Source: Gammaproteobacteria bacterium HGW-Gammaproteobacteria-11
GTDB lineage: Bacteria; Pseudomonadota; Gammaproteobacteria; Pseudomonadales; Pseudomonadaceae
Length of the DNA: 64,000 nucleotides
Direction of reading: 5' to 3'
NCBI GenBank assembly: GCA_002840055.1
Contig: PGZJ01000005.1
Location: 62,001-126,000 of the forward strand
Shown piece after piece: positions 38,058 to 45,891 of the stretch. The position numbers and the translations under genes were made by a program. Below the pieces are notes generated by a model, which was given only the letters and a program-made list of their open reading frames with translations, had not been told where the DNA came from and made no database searches. Within the stretch, counting starts at the first letter, position 1; every line of letters begins with the position of its first letter.

Positions 38058-38191
38058 ATCACATCTCTTTAGCTGCCCATGCTGCAAGCTTAGCGCAGAC
38101 TGCCTGCAAACCACAGCCAACATGCAGACTGACAGGTCATAAAAAGCATGGAATCAATCTGCCAGCACACAAAATATTCATTTTGCCATCA

Positions 38192-38219
38192 TTGACAGTC
38201 TTTTGCCCTGAGCTATCGT
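38192..38219 (+). promoter_or_regulatory. Probable sigma-70 promoter of the 11-gene operon
   Basis: TTGACA (38192-38197), a 16-nt spacer and TATCGT (38214-38219) lie 88 nt upstream of the first gene of the operon. The surrounding DNA is AT-rich. Confidence 0.5.
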
Positions 38220-38306
38220 TACGCGAACCACCGTATTGCAAGCTAATTTATCGTCAGGATGCCGCCAGGCATCGCAGTCGTCGGTACCCAACATGGAGTG
38301 TGGGTC

Positions 38307-39134
38307 ATGGCGAAAGGCAAAGCATTAAACAAGGCTGATCAGGCCTTCCTCGAACACGTCAGGCGAACGCTGCTCAGACGCGGCTCACAGGGTGAGCAGG
38401 TGCGTTATCTGAACACCAGATTGCATGCTCTGGGTTTTCTGACCAAGGCCGCAGGCGATCTGTTTGATCTTGATACGCAACGCGCTGTGCGCAGTTTTCA
38501 AGCCTCTCAACTGGATGAACGCGGCCTGCCACTTGCGGCAGATGGACTGGTCGGGCCCTTGACCGCCTGGCGTCTGGTCCATATCGAGGTGCCTACGCCG
38601 CAGCCCGCCGAACAACCTATCCCCACACGCGTTCCCTCATTGCCTGCCGGCGGCTCCAAGCGTGGCCGTCAGGCCCTGCAGGTGGCCTTTGCCGAACGCG
38701 ATGCCGGCGCCCGGGAGATCGGCAGCAATAACAATGGCGAGTTCGTGAAGAAGTATCTGCACCCCAACGGCAAGCCGCCCCTGCCCTGGTGCGCCGGCTT
38801 TGTCAGCTGGTGCTACAGCCAGCACCCACAGGGCTGTCCGTACAACTACAGCCTGGGCGCGCGTGACATCCTGAACCAGTTTACCCGACGGGGATGGCGT
38901 ATCGATCCCAGCAAGGGGCAACTGCCCGGCCCCGGCGATATTGTGGTCTGGACTCGTGATGCCCCGGGCAACCCGCATGCCGGGCACATCGGCATGGTCG
39001 TTGAACTTAGTGAAGGCGGCATTCTGTATGTCATAGAGGGCAACAAAGGGCCCTTTCCAGCGCCGGTTCGGGTCTTTGACTATGTCTATTCACGGATGAA
39101 CAACCTGCTCGGTTTCGGACGCGTACCGGATTGA
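38307..39134 (+). CDS. Peptidoglycan-binding / CHAP-type amidase (operon gene 1)
   Basis: A 275-residue protein. Residues 25-92 form a peptidoglycan-binding domain of the PG_binding_1 type (GEQVRYLNTRLHALGF, TQRAVRSFQ, DGLVGPLTAWRL). Residues 120-270 resemble a CHAP/NlpC-like amidase with catalytic Cys162 (LPWCAGFVSWC), His227 (PHAGHIGMVVE) and YVIEGN. The predicted role is cutting peptidoglycan cross-links or stem peptides. No signal peptide is visible, so export must be by another route or by release. The ATG at 38307 has GGAG 8 nt upstream; an upstream ATG would add 16 residues. First gene of a tightly packed operon ending at 47988. Confidence 0.8.
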   Translation: MAKGKALNKADQAFLEHVRRTLLRRGSQGEQVRYLNTRLHALGFLTKAAGDLFDLDTQRAVRSFQASQLDERGLPLAADGLVGPLTAWRLVHIEVPTPQPAEQPIPTRVPSLPAGGSKRGRQALQVAFAERDAGAREIGSNNNGEFVKKYLHPNGKPPLPWCAGFVSWCYSQHPQGCPYNYSLGARDILNQFTRRGWRIDPSKGQLPGPGDIVVWTRDAPGNPHAGHIGMVVELSEGGILYVIEGNKGPFPAPVRVFDYVYSRMNNLLGFGRVPD

Positions 39135-39150
39135 GCAGCGGGAGAGCATT

Positions 39151-40266
39151 GTGCAGGAAGCCACCCAGACCAACCCAAGTGCCGATCAACGTCTGATCGT
39201 CGAATCTATCGGTTCCGCCAGCCCCGGACTCGCCGGCGTACTCGCCAGCCAGTTGGGCATGCCGCCTGCGCAGGTGGCCAATGCCCTGTACAAGGCCCCT
39301 GCGGTACTGATAGACAAGCTGCCCATGCCGCACGCACAAGGGCTGGCCGAGATACTCAGTAAGGCTGGCCTGGATATTCGCATCGAACCCAGCCAGGGAC
39401 CGGCACCGCGGACATCCAGCAGTCTGGATATTGCCCTGTACGTGCACGACCCAGCCTGCCTTGCCTCTTGCTGCGAGCGCCTCGCACGCTTTCTCGGTTG
39501 CCCGGCCGCCGCGGTTCAGAACATGTTGCTGGCACCCCCGGGGGTCATTCTTGGCGATGTAAGCCAAGCCACGGCCGAGGCCTTGCGGCGCCTGCTCGAT
39601 GATCTACCTGTGGAGCTGGTTTGTTCGGCACGGCAACAGGCCCGTTACAGCCTGTTTATCGATCGTCAGCAGGGCACCAGCCTGAACAGCCTGCTGGGCG
39701 ATCTGCAACGCATGGGTATCGATGCTGACGCCGCAGGCACGCTGTCAGGCGCCGAACTTGACCATCAGCAAGGCCAGTATCTATGGCGCCGGCATCAGTC
39801 CGCCGGTGGTCTTCGCCTGCTCGACAAGGCCTTCATGCGCTACGACCTGGTCCTCGAGCAAACAACCCCGGACAGCTGCCTTGAGCAGTTGCCAAGCCTG
39901 GCTGGGCTCCCGGCTGACCTGATCCCCTGCGTCATAGACAACCTGCCCGTGGTCGTCGAAGAAGGCATCAGCGCCCAGCAGTTGCAAGCACGCTTGAGTG
40001 CCTGGCGTGATGCCGGTATGCCGGTTCGTGCACAACTGGTCAGCCTGCGTTGCTGTCAGTTGATCATCGATGCCTGCCCACAACCCGCCCTGTGTCAGCA
40101 ATGGCTTCAGGCAGCCGGATTGCTGGATGCCAGCGAGCCGCGCCTGAATCTGCCCTGGCAATCCGCGCTCCTGTTCGGCGAACTGCTGCCGCGCTGGCTG
40201 CAATCCGGGCTCGACAGCCTAGATGCTGAGTACCGTTTCGAGGACAGCCCCCATGGCCGCGACTGA
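39151..40266 (+). CDS. Protein with three internal repeats, unknown function (operon gene 2)
   Basis: A 371-residue soluble protein starting with GTG. Three similar segments are visible: LGMPPAQVANALYKAPAVL (residues 35-53), LGCPAAAVQNMLLAPPGVI (115-133) and AGLPADLIPCVIDNLPVVV (251-269). Each is followed by a helix and a beta strand such as GLAEILSKAGLDIRIE. The pattern, helix-turn-helix followed by a strand after 'aL..aG..v', recalls the C-terminal domain of ribosomal L7/L12, which is inference. No signal peptide or membrane segment. Cysteines cluster at 106-117 and near 301-318. It overlaps the next gene by 14 nt. Confidence 0.6.
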   Translation: MQEATQTNPSADQRLIVESIGSASPGLAGVLASQLGMPPAQVANALYKAPAVLIDKLPMPHAQGLAEILSKAGLDIRIEPSQGPAPRTSSSLDIALYVHDPACLASCCERLARFLGCPAAAVQNMLLAPPGVILGDVSQATAEALRRLLDDLPVELVCSARQQARYSLFIDRQQGTSLNSLLGDLQRMGIDADAAGTLSGAELDHQQGQYLWRRHQSAGGLRLLDKAFMRYDLVLEQTTPDSCLEQLPSLAGLPADLIPCVIDNLPVVVEEGISAQQLQARLSAWRDAGMPVRAQLVSLRCCQLIIDACPQPALCQQWLQAAGLLDASEPRLNLPWQSALLFGELLPRWLQSGLDSLDAEYRFEDSPHGRD

Positions 40267-40831
40267 AAACAGTATCCGTCTGCATCTGGGCATTGCCGAG
40301 CAGGGCAAATTGCTGGCGCTCAAAGGTCAGCATGAGCCGGCCCTGGCGCATTATCGCGAAGCGCTGCGCATGGCTGTCAGCAGCGCTGCCCCTGAAGTGT
40401 TTTTCCGGCATTACACCCAGTGCGTCATGGAAAGTCTTGAACGCAGCGGCTCACTCGATGCCGTATTGCGCTACTGCGACGAAGCCGAAAGTCACTACCA
40501 GCGTATTGATTCACCCTTACCTGTGGTGGCCCGTGATCGCGCAGAAAATCATCAGCGCCGTGCCAGCATTCTATTGCGCATGGGCCGCCAGGCAGAGGCT
40601 ATCTCAGCCTTCGAGCAGGCCCTGAGTACAGCAGGCCAACACCCACTTCCCCTGACCAGCGAACTGCTTGGCTGGATCAAGCGCGGCCTGAGCGTCGGCG
40701 CCAGGCAACTGGACGAAGCTCAACGCCGACACCGTTATTACATCGTTCGCAAGGAGCTGGTTGATCCGACCCGCGCCATTGCCCTGCCCCCCGAACGGCT
40801 GAAAGCCGCCGGGATGGCCTCGCCACTCTGA
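40253..40831 (+). CDS. Small TPR-like helical protein (operon gene 3)
   Basis: A 192-residue helical protein. The repeat pattern GKLLALKGQHEPALAHYREAL (about residues 19-39) and RASILLRMGRQAEAISAFEQ (about 103-122) is typical of TPR helices. This suggests a chaperone or assembly factor for the operon's other products; that is inference. The ATG at 40253 lies inside the end of the preceding gene and has GAGGA upstream, indicating translational coupling. Confidence 0.65.
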   Translation: MAATENSIRLHLGIAEQGKLLALKGQHEPALAHYREALRMAVSSAAPEVFFRHYTQCVMESLERSGSLDAVLRYCDEAESHYQRIDSPLPVVARDRAENHQRRASILLRMGRQAEAISAFEQALSTAGQHPLPLTSELLGWIKRGLSVGARQLDEAQRRHRYYIVRKELVDPTRAIALPPERLKAAGMASPL

Positions 40832-40843
40832 CAGGAGCTGAAA

Positions 40844-42568
40844 ATGAGTCAATACAATGGGTTAAAACCGGGCGAGGTACTGGCCGATGCCAGTGTTGCC
40901 GAGTTCATTTCCAGTCTCGGCCTGGGTATCGCCAGGGCACAGCAGGCACTGGACGCCAACTCGATTGAACAGTTGGACAGCTTTATTACGCCGATTCCAG
41001 GCCTGGGTGGCAAAACGCTGATTGAAATGGGCTTCAGTCCGGCCTTCTACCACTATCAGCATGCCGACATCACCTGCTCCATGAATCTGCGCCTGAAAGT
41101 CGAAGAGAATACCGGCTGGGATTTGGGCGTGAACGCGGCCTATAACGGCACCTTGGGCAACACGGAATCATCAGAGAACAGCTCATCCAGCAGCGAAAGT
41201 GGTTCTAGTAGCGAGACCCGGACGCGCGAAGCGAGCCTGCAGATCACCTCACAATCCGCCGGAGAGGTGGTAGTCAACAATGCACGTATTGGCGTCACCG
41301 GTGCTGATCTGGAAGCACGCCTGAACAACCTGGTCGAGGCGCTCGCCGGCAACGCCGACATTGATGCGGTAGCCTTTGACCGCACCGAGACACCGATCAA
41401 TCCGACCACCGATGCCAATCCGGCACTGGTTGAATGCACACCCAATGCCGTGGCGTTCAAGGCCTTTGGTTATGCCAGCGGTTTTATCCGGATCGCCGCC
41501 AACTCGGCAACCAGCTTTGTCGTCAACCCCGACACCACGGTCGAGGTATCGCAATCCAACAGTGTTCGAAATTACGCCCGCAAGGTGCGCACGCACTTCG
41601 AAGACGCCGGTTTCGGTGCTCGGCACTACCCGCCGGGCTACCCGCTCGAGGATATTCTGTTTGATATCGACCGTGCCAATATTCGCGCTGACCAGTTACC
41701 CAAACTGCAGGAAATTGCCCTGTTGCTGGCCCGCAGTACCTTGCACTTCAAGATTGTCGGGCATGCTGATCCACCGGCATCGACCAGCTACAACCAGGAT
41801 CTCTCGGAAAGACGCGCCAATGAAGTCAAACGCCAGATGATTCGCATGGGCGTTCAGGCCAGTCAGATTACCACCGCCACCGGCGAAGGTGAGACCAACG
41901 CCAACCCGGAAAATCGTGAGGGCCTTCCCTATGACCAGGCCCACCGACGGGTGGAGATTTTGCTGGATATCGAGCTGATTCGGGTAGACGCCAACAACGG
42001 CCAAACCATCACCGGTGTCAGTCCGGATCGGCGTGATGGCTCCGAGCCCAGCACCAATGGCTGGGTGCATACCTTTGGCGAGCAGACACTGGAGGGTGTC
42101 AATGGCAAGAGCGTTACCGCTGAAGGCCGCAGCTGGGGCTTATCCGGCACGGCGGTGGATGGCCATGCCGCCAACAGCCCACAGGCCTTTGCCAAGAACC
42201 TGGCGAACAGCATCAATGCCGACAGCGGCAGCCAGATAGCGGCCTCGGCAGGGGGCGCCATCTGTAACCTGGCACGTAAAACCGATCCAATCAGCCTGCG
42301 CCTTATAACCCGCTCCAGCCGAGATGTCCGGGTCAGCAGCAGCGAAAGCATTACCGTCACGCAACAGTTCGAACGCACCACCGCAGAGCGTGAGACCACC
42401 CAACGCACGGGCAACCACACAGTGGCCGTGGGGGCGACATTCAGCATGCATGAAAGCAAGAAGTTCGAACTGGAGGTAACCGGCAACTCGTCAATTTCAG
42501 CACGCCTGGTCTCGATTCCGGCTCCGCCGGAGTTTCTCGAGACCATCCGCACTTTCCTGGAGGACTAA
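40844..42568 (+). CDS. Module protein with inserted OmpA domain (operon gene 4)
   Basis: A 574-residue protein. Residues 15-90 match the first two blocks of the operon's shared module (FISSLGLGIARAQQALD; LIEMGFSPAFYHY) and residues 535-570 match the third (KKFELEVTGNSSISARLVSI, then PAPPEFLETIR). Between them lie a Ser-rich segment (109-125), a beta-rich region, an OmpA-C peptidoglycan-binding domain (268-375: ILFDIDRANI, GHADPPASTSYNQDLSERRA), and another beta-rich region. The OmpA domain thus appears inserted within the module. No signal peptide is present, which is unusual for an OmpA-domain protein. Confidence 0.75.
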   Translation: MSQYNGLKPGEVLADASVAEFISSLGLGIARAQQALDANSIEQLDSFITPIPGLGGKTLIEMGFSPAFYHYQHADITCSMNLRLKVEENTGWDLGVNAAYNGTLGNTESSENSSSSSESGSSSETRTREASLQITSQSAGEVVVNNARIGVTGADLEARLNNLVEALAGNADIDAVAFDRTETPINPTTDANPALVECTPNAVAFKAFGYASGFIRIAANSATSFVVNPDTTVEVSQSNSVRNYARKVRTHFEDAGFGARHYPPGYPLEDILFDIDRANIRADQLPKLQEIALLLARSTLHFKIVGHADPPASTSYNQDLSERRANEVKRQMIRMGVQASQITTATGEGETNANPENREGLPYDQAHRRVEILLDIELIRVDANNGQTITGVSPDRRDGSEPSTNGWVHTFGEQTLEGVNGKSVTAEGRSWGLSGTAVDGHAANSPQAFAKNLANSINADSGSQIAASAGGAICNLARKTDPISLRLITRSSRDVRVSSSESITVTQQFERTTAERETTQRTGNHTVAVGATFSMHESKKFELEVTGNSSISARLVSIPAPPEFLETIRTFLED

Positions 42569-42571
42569 GCC

Positions 42572-43051
42572 GTGTCTGAAACCGTCAGTGTTACCCGCTC
42601 TCTGGTCAGCGCCCCGCTGCCACAGATCATTGAGCGGCTGGGTTTGGCGATTGCCCAGGCCCAGTCAGCGCTGGACACCAACTCGGTCGAGGTCGCCAAA
42701 CAGATGGCCGAGACCCCGGTGGAGCTCAACGGCCAGACCTACAATCTGCTGACCCTGGGCTTTGCTCCAAGCTTCTATGCCTTCACCGAAGCCACAGTGG
42801 AGGCCAAGCTGTCTTTCAGCATGTCGGAAACCACCGAAACCTCGGTTTCGGCAGGCGTAACGGCACGGGTCAACTATGGCGTAGTGATGGTTGCGGCCAG
42901 CGTTGACGTGTCCTACGCACGAAAATTTTCGGTGTCCGCTGAGGGCACCAGTTCAATCGCCGCCCGGCTGGTCTCGCTGCCCGCTCCGGAGGCTTTCAGT
43001 GAAGTACTACGTCGGCTGCATGACAAGGGCCTGCAAAATCAGGATGACTAA
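42572..43051 (+). CDS. Minimal shared-module protein (operon gene 5)
   Basis: A 159-residue protein that is the shortest full version of the shared module. Block 1: APLPQIIERLGLAIAQAQSA followed by LD (residues 11-32). Block 2: LLTLGFAPSFYAFTEATVEA (about 50-69). The middle is beta-rich and Ser/Thr-rich. Block 3: KFSVSAEGTSSIAARLVSLP with PAPEAFSEVLR (about 112-145). Start GTG with GGAGG upstream, 3 nt after the previous stop. It has no signal peptide and no known family that I can name; it has a broad resemblance in plan to DUF2589-type proteins, unverified. Confidence 0.75.
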   Translation: MSETVSVTRSLVSAPLPQIIERLGLAIAQAQSALDTNSVEVAKQMAETPVELNGQTYNLLTLGFAPSFYAFTEATVEAKLSFSMSETTETSVSAGVTARVNYGVVMVAASVDVSYARKFSVSAEGTSSIAARLVSLPAPEAFSEVLRRLHDKGLQNQDD

Positions 43052-43069
43052 GGTCAAAGGAGCACCACA

Positions 43070-43780
43070 ATGAGTATTGGTCAGGAACTACTTAACGTCC
43101 CCATGGGGGACATGATCCGGCAAATGGCCTTTGCCATCGCCGAAGCCCAGGTCAAGCTGGACGAAGCGTCGATTGAAGTGGCGGAAATGATGGGCGGTCT
43201 GCGTACCATCTATGATGACGCCGGCAACATTACCTTTGATGACAGCCGGATTTTCTTTGGCCATGAGTACATGACCGAAAGTGCAGCCAACTCGCTTGCC
43301 GCCATTGATGAAGGTTACACCAAGGTGGTCAAGGAAGCGGTCAAGCACAAGGATGTCGACGGCATGGTGCGGGTGCCTACCCGTCTGTCAATGCTGGAAC
43401 TGGGGTTTGCTCCGGTGTTCTACAACTTTGTCGACACCATTATCGAAGTCAAGATCGCCATCAAGATCACTCGCACCCGCGAATTCACCCACAGCACCAG
43501 CAAAAACAACAAGAACACCAGCAACCGAAACAAATCCAGCGGTCTGTTCGGCAAGGTATTCGGTGGCAAGAACAGCAACTCCTCGACCGTCGCCACCAGT
43601 CAGGTCGATGCGACCTACTCGTCCAAGTATTCCTATTCCGCGGAAGGCTCCAGCCTGTTGCGCACCAAACTGTCTCCGGTACCACCACCGCCGATTCTGG
43701 AAGAGCGTATCCGCGCCATGATGGAAGAGGCCGCGGCCCGTCGCCAGCCAGCTGAACCGGTAGTTGAAGACGACAATTGA
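43070..43780 (+). CDS. Shared-module protein with insert (operon gene 6)
   Basis: A 236-residue paralogue. Block 1: VPMGDMIRQMAFAIAEAQVK (10-29); an insert of about 75 residues; block 2: MLELGFAPVFYNFVDTIIEV (108-127); an Asn/Lys/Ser-rich loop (147-170); block 3: YSSKYSYSAEGSSLLRTKLS followed by PVPPPPILEERIR (183-216). The C-terminus is acidic. A strong AAGGAG precedes the ATG. Closest in the operon to the next gene, with which it shares AEGSS..RTKL and ILEERIR. Confidence 0.75.
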   Translation: MSIGQELLNVPMGDMIRQMAFAIAEAQVKLDEASIEVAEMMGGLRTIYDDAGNITFDDSRIFFGHEYMTESAANSLAAIDEGYTKVVKEAVKHKDVDGMVRVPTRLSMLELGFAPVFYNFVDTIIEVKIAIKITRTREFTHSTSKNNKNTSNRNKSSGLFGKVFGGKNSNSSTVATSQVDATYSSKYSYSAEGSSLLRTKLSPVPPPPILEERIRAMMEEAAARRQPAEPVVEDDN

Positions 43781-43810
43781 GTGCCCACAGCCTGAACAGG
43801 AGAATAGACC

Positions 43811-44338
43811 ATGTCTGTAGGCACTGAACTACTGAATGCACCATTCCCGATGATGGTGCGCAATCTCGGGGTCGGTATAGCCGAGGCACAGCTGGAACTG
43901 GATCTGGTGTCACTGCGCATTGCGCGGATGATGGCAGGCTATGCCAGTGGCACCGATGAAGACGAAGACGGTGGCAGCGACCAGCCGTACAAGGTCGAGT
44001 TCAGCAATGGCAAGTCATACAGCCTGCTGGAGCTCGGTTTCATGCCGACCTTCTATCAGTTTGTCGATACCGTCATCGAGTTGAAAATGTCGATCAGCAT
44101 GAGCAGCGAACGCAGTTCGACCTACAAGCGCAGCCAGGTCAAAGCCAGTGCCAAGGGGGTGGGCTTGCCTTTCTTTGCTTCAGGTTCGGTCACTGCCAGT
44201 TCAGTCAGCGCCAGCTTCGCCAGCAAGTATCAGTATTCGGCGGAGGGTAGCTCGGTCATGCGGACCAAACTGGTAACGGTACCGGCACCGGCCATTCTCG
44301 AGGAGCGCATCCGCAAGATGATCGAAGGTGAGGAATGA
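43811..44338 (+). CDS. Shared-module protein (operon gene 7)
   Basis: A 175-residue paralogue of the preceding gene. Block 1: APFPMMVRNLGVGIAEAQLE (10-29); an acidic insert (GTDEDEDGGSD); block 2: LLELGFMPTFYQFVDTVIEL (74-93); block 3: ASKYQYSAEGSSVMRTKLVT, then VPAPAILEERIRKMI (136-170). CAGGAG precedes the ATG. Its stop overlaps the next start as ATGA. The near-identical block order suggests genes 6 and 7 arose by a recent duplication. Confidence 0.75.
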   Translation: MSVGTELLNAPFPMMVRNLGVGIAEAQLELDLVSLRIARMMAGYASGTDEDEDGGSDQPYKVEFSNGKSYSLLELGFMPTFYQFVDTVIELKMSISMSSERSSTYKRSQVKASAKGVGLPFFASGSVTASSVSASFASKYQYSAEGSSVMRTKLVTVPAPAILEERIRKMIEGEE

Positions 44339-45153
44339 GCCGCAAGACCTGGCGTGATCTGGCCCGGCAGCAGGCAGGCAGTGACAGTGCCTCTGCTGCG
44401 GTACCGACGGACCTTGGCAAAGTCGCCGAGCAGGTGCCGGCACTTCAGTCATTGCTGGAAAAGCGCCGGGAATTGGAATCGCGTATGCAGTCACTGGGCG
44501 CCAGCGCACCAGCTGCAGCGCCGAGCACTGATCCACGCTTCCCGGTCGCCAGCATGGCCGAACGACGCGCTGAGCTGGAGCGCTGGACCCGCCAGCATGA
44601 GCAGCGCACCACCAACCCGCTGGCGGCGCTTGATCAACGTCCTCGACAGGCCGCGCGTGACGGCTGGCAGCAGCTCCGCGACAGTCAGCTGGGCCAGGCG
44701 GTTGAACGCGCTCGTGGCGTTCTCGCGCAGAAGCAGGATCTGATGCAGCGCCTTGATCAGCGCGTCAGTGATGCCCGCAACAAGGCACAGGAGCGCTTGC
44801 GCAATAACCGCGAGCAGGCCATTCAGGCCCCTCTTGCCAGGCCACTCGACAACCCGATTACTGAACGTCTTGATGCCCCCATGCAGCCAACCCGAACTGA
44901 ACGCGCCACGACACGGGACAGCTTTGACCAGCGCTATGAGCAACGCATGAAGAAAATGCTGGGCATTGCCTCGGGTTCGACTGACGAGCTGGCCGAGCGC
45001 CGCGAAAAGCAACGTGAACAACAGCGAGAACAATTACGAGAGCAGCGTCTGGAGGCTCGCCGGGCCGAGCGGCAAGCCGAGCGCCAGGACATGATGAAGC
45101 GTGAGCGAGCCCAGGAACGCCGCGCCCAACGACCCCAATTGAGTACTGACTGA
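44335..45153 (+). CDS. Arg/Gln/Glu-rich coiled-coil protein (operon gene 8)
   Basis: A 272-residue, highly charged, probably all-helical protein. Arg, Gln and Glu dominate, especially after residue 210 (REKQREQQREQLREQRLEAR), predicting a long coiled coil. The middle (PLAALDQRPRQAARDGWQQL) is also helical. No module blocks, signal peptide or known domain are visible. It may be a scaffold, tape-measure-like or linker component; this is speculation from composition and position. It overlaps the preceding gene by 4 nt and ends 2 nt before the next. Confidence 0.65.
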   Translation: MSRKTWRDLARQQAGSDSASAAVPTDLGKVAEQVPALQSLLEKRRELESRMQSLGASAPAAAPSTDPRFPVASMAERRAELERWTRQHEQRTTNPLAALDQRPRQAARDGWQQLRDSQLGQAVERARGVLAQKQDLMQRLDQRVSDARNKAQERLRNNREQAIQAPLARPLDNPITERLDAPMQPTRTERATTRDSFDQRYEQRMKKMLGIASGSTDELAERREKQREQQREQLREQRLEARRAERQAERQDMMKRERAQERRAQRPQLSTD

Positions 45154-45155
45154 CC

Positions 45156-45881
45156 ATGAGCAAATCCAGCCAATTCGTTTCCAGCTCCATCGAGCAGGTT
45201 CTGCTCGGGCTCGCGCGCGGTCTGCGCGACGCCCAGGCCGTCCTCGATGAGATGCCGCCAACCGACAGCTATGGACGTCCACGCAGCAGCTACCACCTGC
45301 CCTATCTGGATTTCACCATCAAGGCGACCATGGAAACAACCCAGCAGGGCAATGAATCCGAGCCGAGCAGAAACCTGGGCGTCAACAGTGCCAGAATCAA
45401 GAAACTGCCCTTGATGCATCTGAAATTACCCAGCTTGAAGGCCAATGCCGAGCCATCGAACAACTCGACAGAGCTGACCAGCACCTTCAGTGGACGGCTG
45501 GTCTCGATTCCACCGAGCAACAACCTGCCAACCAATCGGCTGTTGACCCGGGCCATGACCGATGCGCAAAAGCCCGAGGTGCGACATATCCAGGTCAACT
45601 TGAGTAATACCGTTGGCGATCGGATCAGTGGCGCCGGCATCGAGTTCAATCTGGATATCGAAACCAGCCTCAAACTCAGCCAGTTGGCGGGCGTTGCCGC
45701 CAGTTTCAACGAAGACAAGCTCAAGGCAGCCGTGCGTTTCAGTCAGCGCGTGGTGATGACCGACGATGCCGGTGATGCCGCTATCGAGATCCAGCTGGAC
45801 AAAACCTTGCCGGCCAACGCCAATGTCGTGGTGCTGATCAGCAGTGGCCCGACCATGACCCAACTCATCCTCAGCCCGTAG
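45156..45881 (+). CDS. Partial-module protein with beta-sandwich tail (operon gene 9)
   Basis: A 241-residue protein. Residues 8-30 match module block 1 (SSSIEQVLLGLARGLRDAQA); block 2 is reduced to YHLPYLDFTIKATMETT; STFSGRLVSIPPSNN (about 108-122) is a short block 3. The C-terminal 100 residues (VRHIQVNLSNTVGDRISGAG onward, ending VVVLISSGPTMTQLILS) are beta-rich, like an Ig-type domain. It has no signal peptide. It is a diverged member of the operon's module family. Confidence 0.65.
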   Translation: MSKSSQFVSSSIEQVLLGLARGLRDAQAVLDEMPPTDSYGRPRSSYHLPYLDFTIKATMETTQQGNESEPSRNLGVNSARIKKLPLMHLKLPSLKANAEPSNNSTELTSTFSGRLVSIPPSNNLPTNRLLTRAMTDAQKPEVRHIQVNLSNTVGDRISGAGIEFNLDIETSLKLSQLAGVAASFNEDKLKAAVRFSQRVVMTDDAGDAAIEIQLDKTLPANANVVVLISSGPTMTQLILSP

Positions 45882-45891
45882 GAACACCTTC

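Noticed and set aside
38120-38160. Possible PHO box (ATGACCTGTCAGTCTGCAT on the minus strand) near the new operon
   Set aside because: Only one good half-site; the second does not match at 11-bp spacing, and it faces the response regulator rather than the operon.
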